From: Butyrivibrio sp.
GTDB taxonomy: Bacteria > Bacillota > Clostridia > Lachnospirales > Lachnospiraceae
Assembly (NCBI RefSeq): GCF_017635265.1
Contig: NZ_JAGBLU010000104.1
Coordinates: 124,001-188,000, forward strand
DNA: 64,000 nt
Direction: 5' to 3'
The notes under the pieces: model-generated
The model's database searches: none
What the model was told of the DNA's origin: nothing
The model's input: only the letters and a program-made list of their open reading frames with translations
Shown: in pieces, positions 63,971-64,000 of the stretch
Layout of the letters: each line of letters opens with the position of its first letter
Position numbering within the stretch: position 1 is the stretch's first letter
Program-made: the position numbers and the translations under genes

Positions 63971-64000
63971 TTGATGAAAGAATGAAAGAATTGACAACAT

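Noticed and set aside
1..64000. tRNA, rRNA, prophage or intact transposase genes
   Set aside because: I saw no cloverleaf, rRNA core sequence, phage structural gene or transposase in the window; only the IS-end relic near 12956.

Overview
The window looks like a chromosomal segment of a motile, low-GC anaerobic Firmicute of the Lachnospiraceae, most like Butyrivibrio or Pseudobutyrivibrio. The support is a complete six-gene Rnf complex, a Clostridia-type late flagellar cluster with two flgK copies and fliW-csrA, a HrcA/CIRCE-controlled hsp20, a Cthe_2159-like lipoprotein and strong AGGAGG ribosome binding sites. The genus is inferred; there is no rRNA gene here to confirm it.

Layout. 1-7.5 kb: the end of a sugar ABC permease gene, a large toroid-type carbohydrate-active protein, a decayed ABC exporter half-gene next to its intact partner, and an ABC-F ATPase flanked by a short direct repeat. 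7.7-12.9 kb: a CcdA-TlpA thiol-redox fusion, a beta-helical lipoprotein and an RNase H-like protein. 12.9-18.5 kb: a terminator carrying two IS3-type ends, then rnfCDGEAB. 18.5-22.4 kb: hsp20 with CIRCE, a HicB-like mini-protein, a calcium-binding-repeat protein with a sigma28-like promoter, an mscS channel gene and tdk.

22.4-40.6 kb is a late flagellar regulon: flgM, flgN, flgK, flgK, flgL, fliW, csrA, a HipA-like kinase, glycosyltransferases, flaG, fliD, fliS, a fliT-like gene, a GT2 gene and two flagellin genes. Several units begin with sequences matching the sigma28 consensus TAAA-N15-GCCGATAA, including two tandem sites before flgM. FlgM holds sigma28 until hook completion. FliW and CsrA probably tie flagellin translation to secretion; the second flagellin leader has a hairpin with AGGA in its loop and a second GGA in the Shine-Dalgarno sequence.

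40.6-64 kb is a glycosylation island, probably for flagellin: an alpha-1,2-fucosyltransferase (GT11), GT4-GT2 fusions, CgeB-like transferases, a Maf (DUF115) transferase, a GT-D (DUF1792) enzyme, a nonulosonate synthase, a CMP-nonulosonate cytidylyltransferase fused to a KdsC-like phosphatase, and an unusual family of giant proteins joining DUF6492, GT2, SAM-binding, FkbH-HAD, GNAT and SGNH-like segments. The largest (1281 aa) corresponds to two separate, divergently transcribed paralogues further along, one of which has lost its HAD catalytic aspartates. The island ends in a decayed LicD/CDP-glycerol-transferase-like gene. Together these suggest a flagellum decorated with a nonulosonic acid and a variable, perhaps acylated, glycan.
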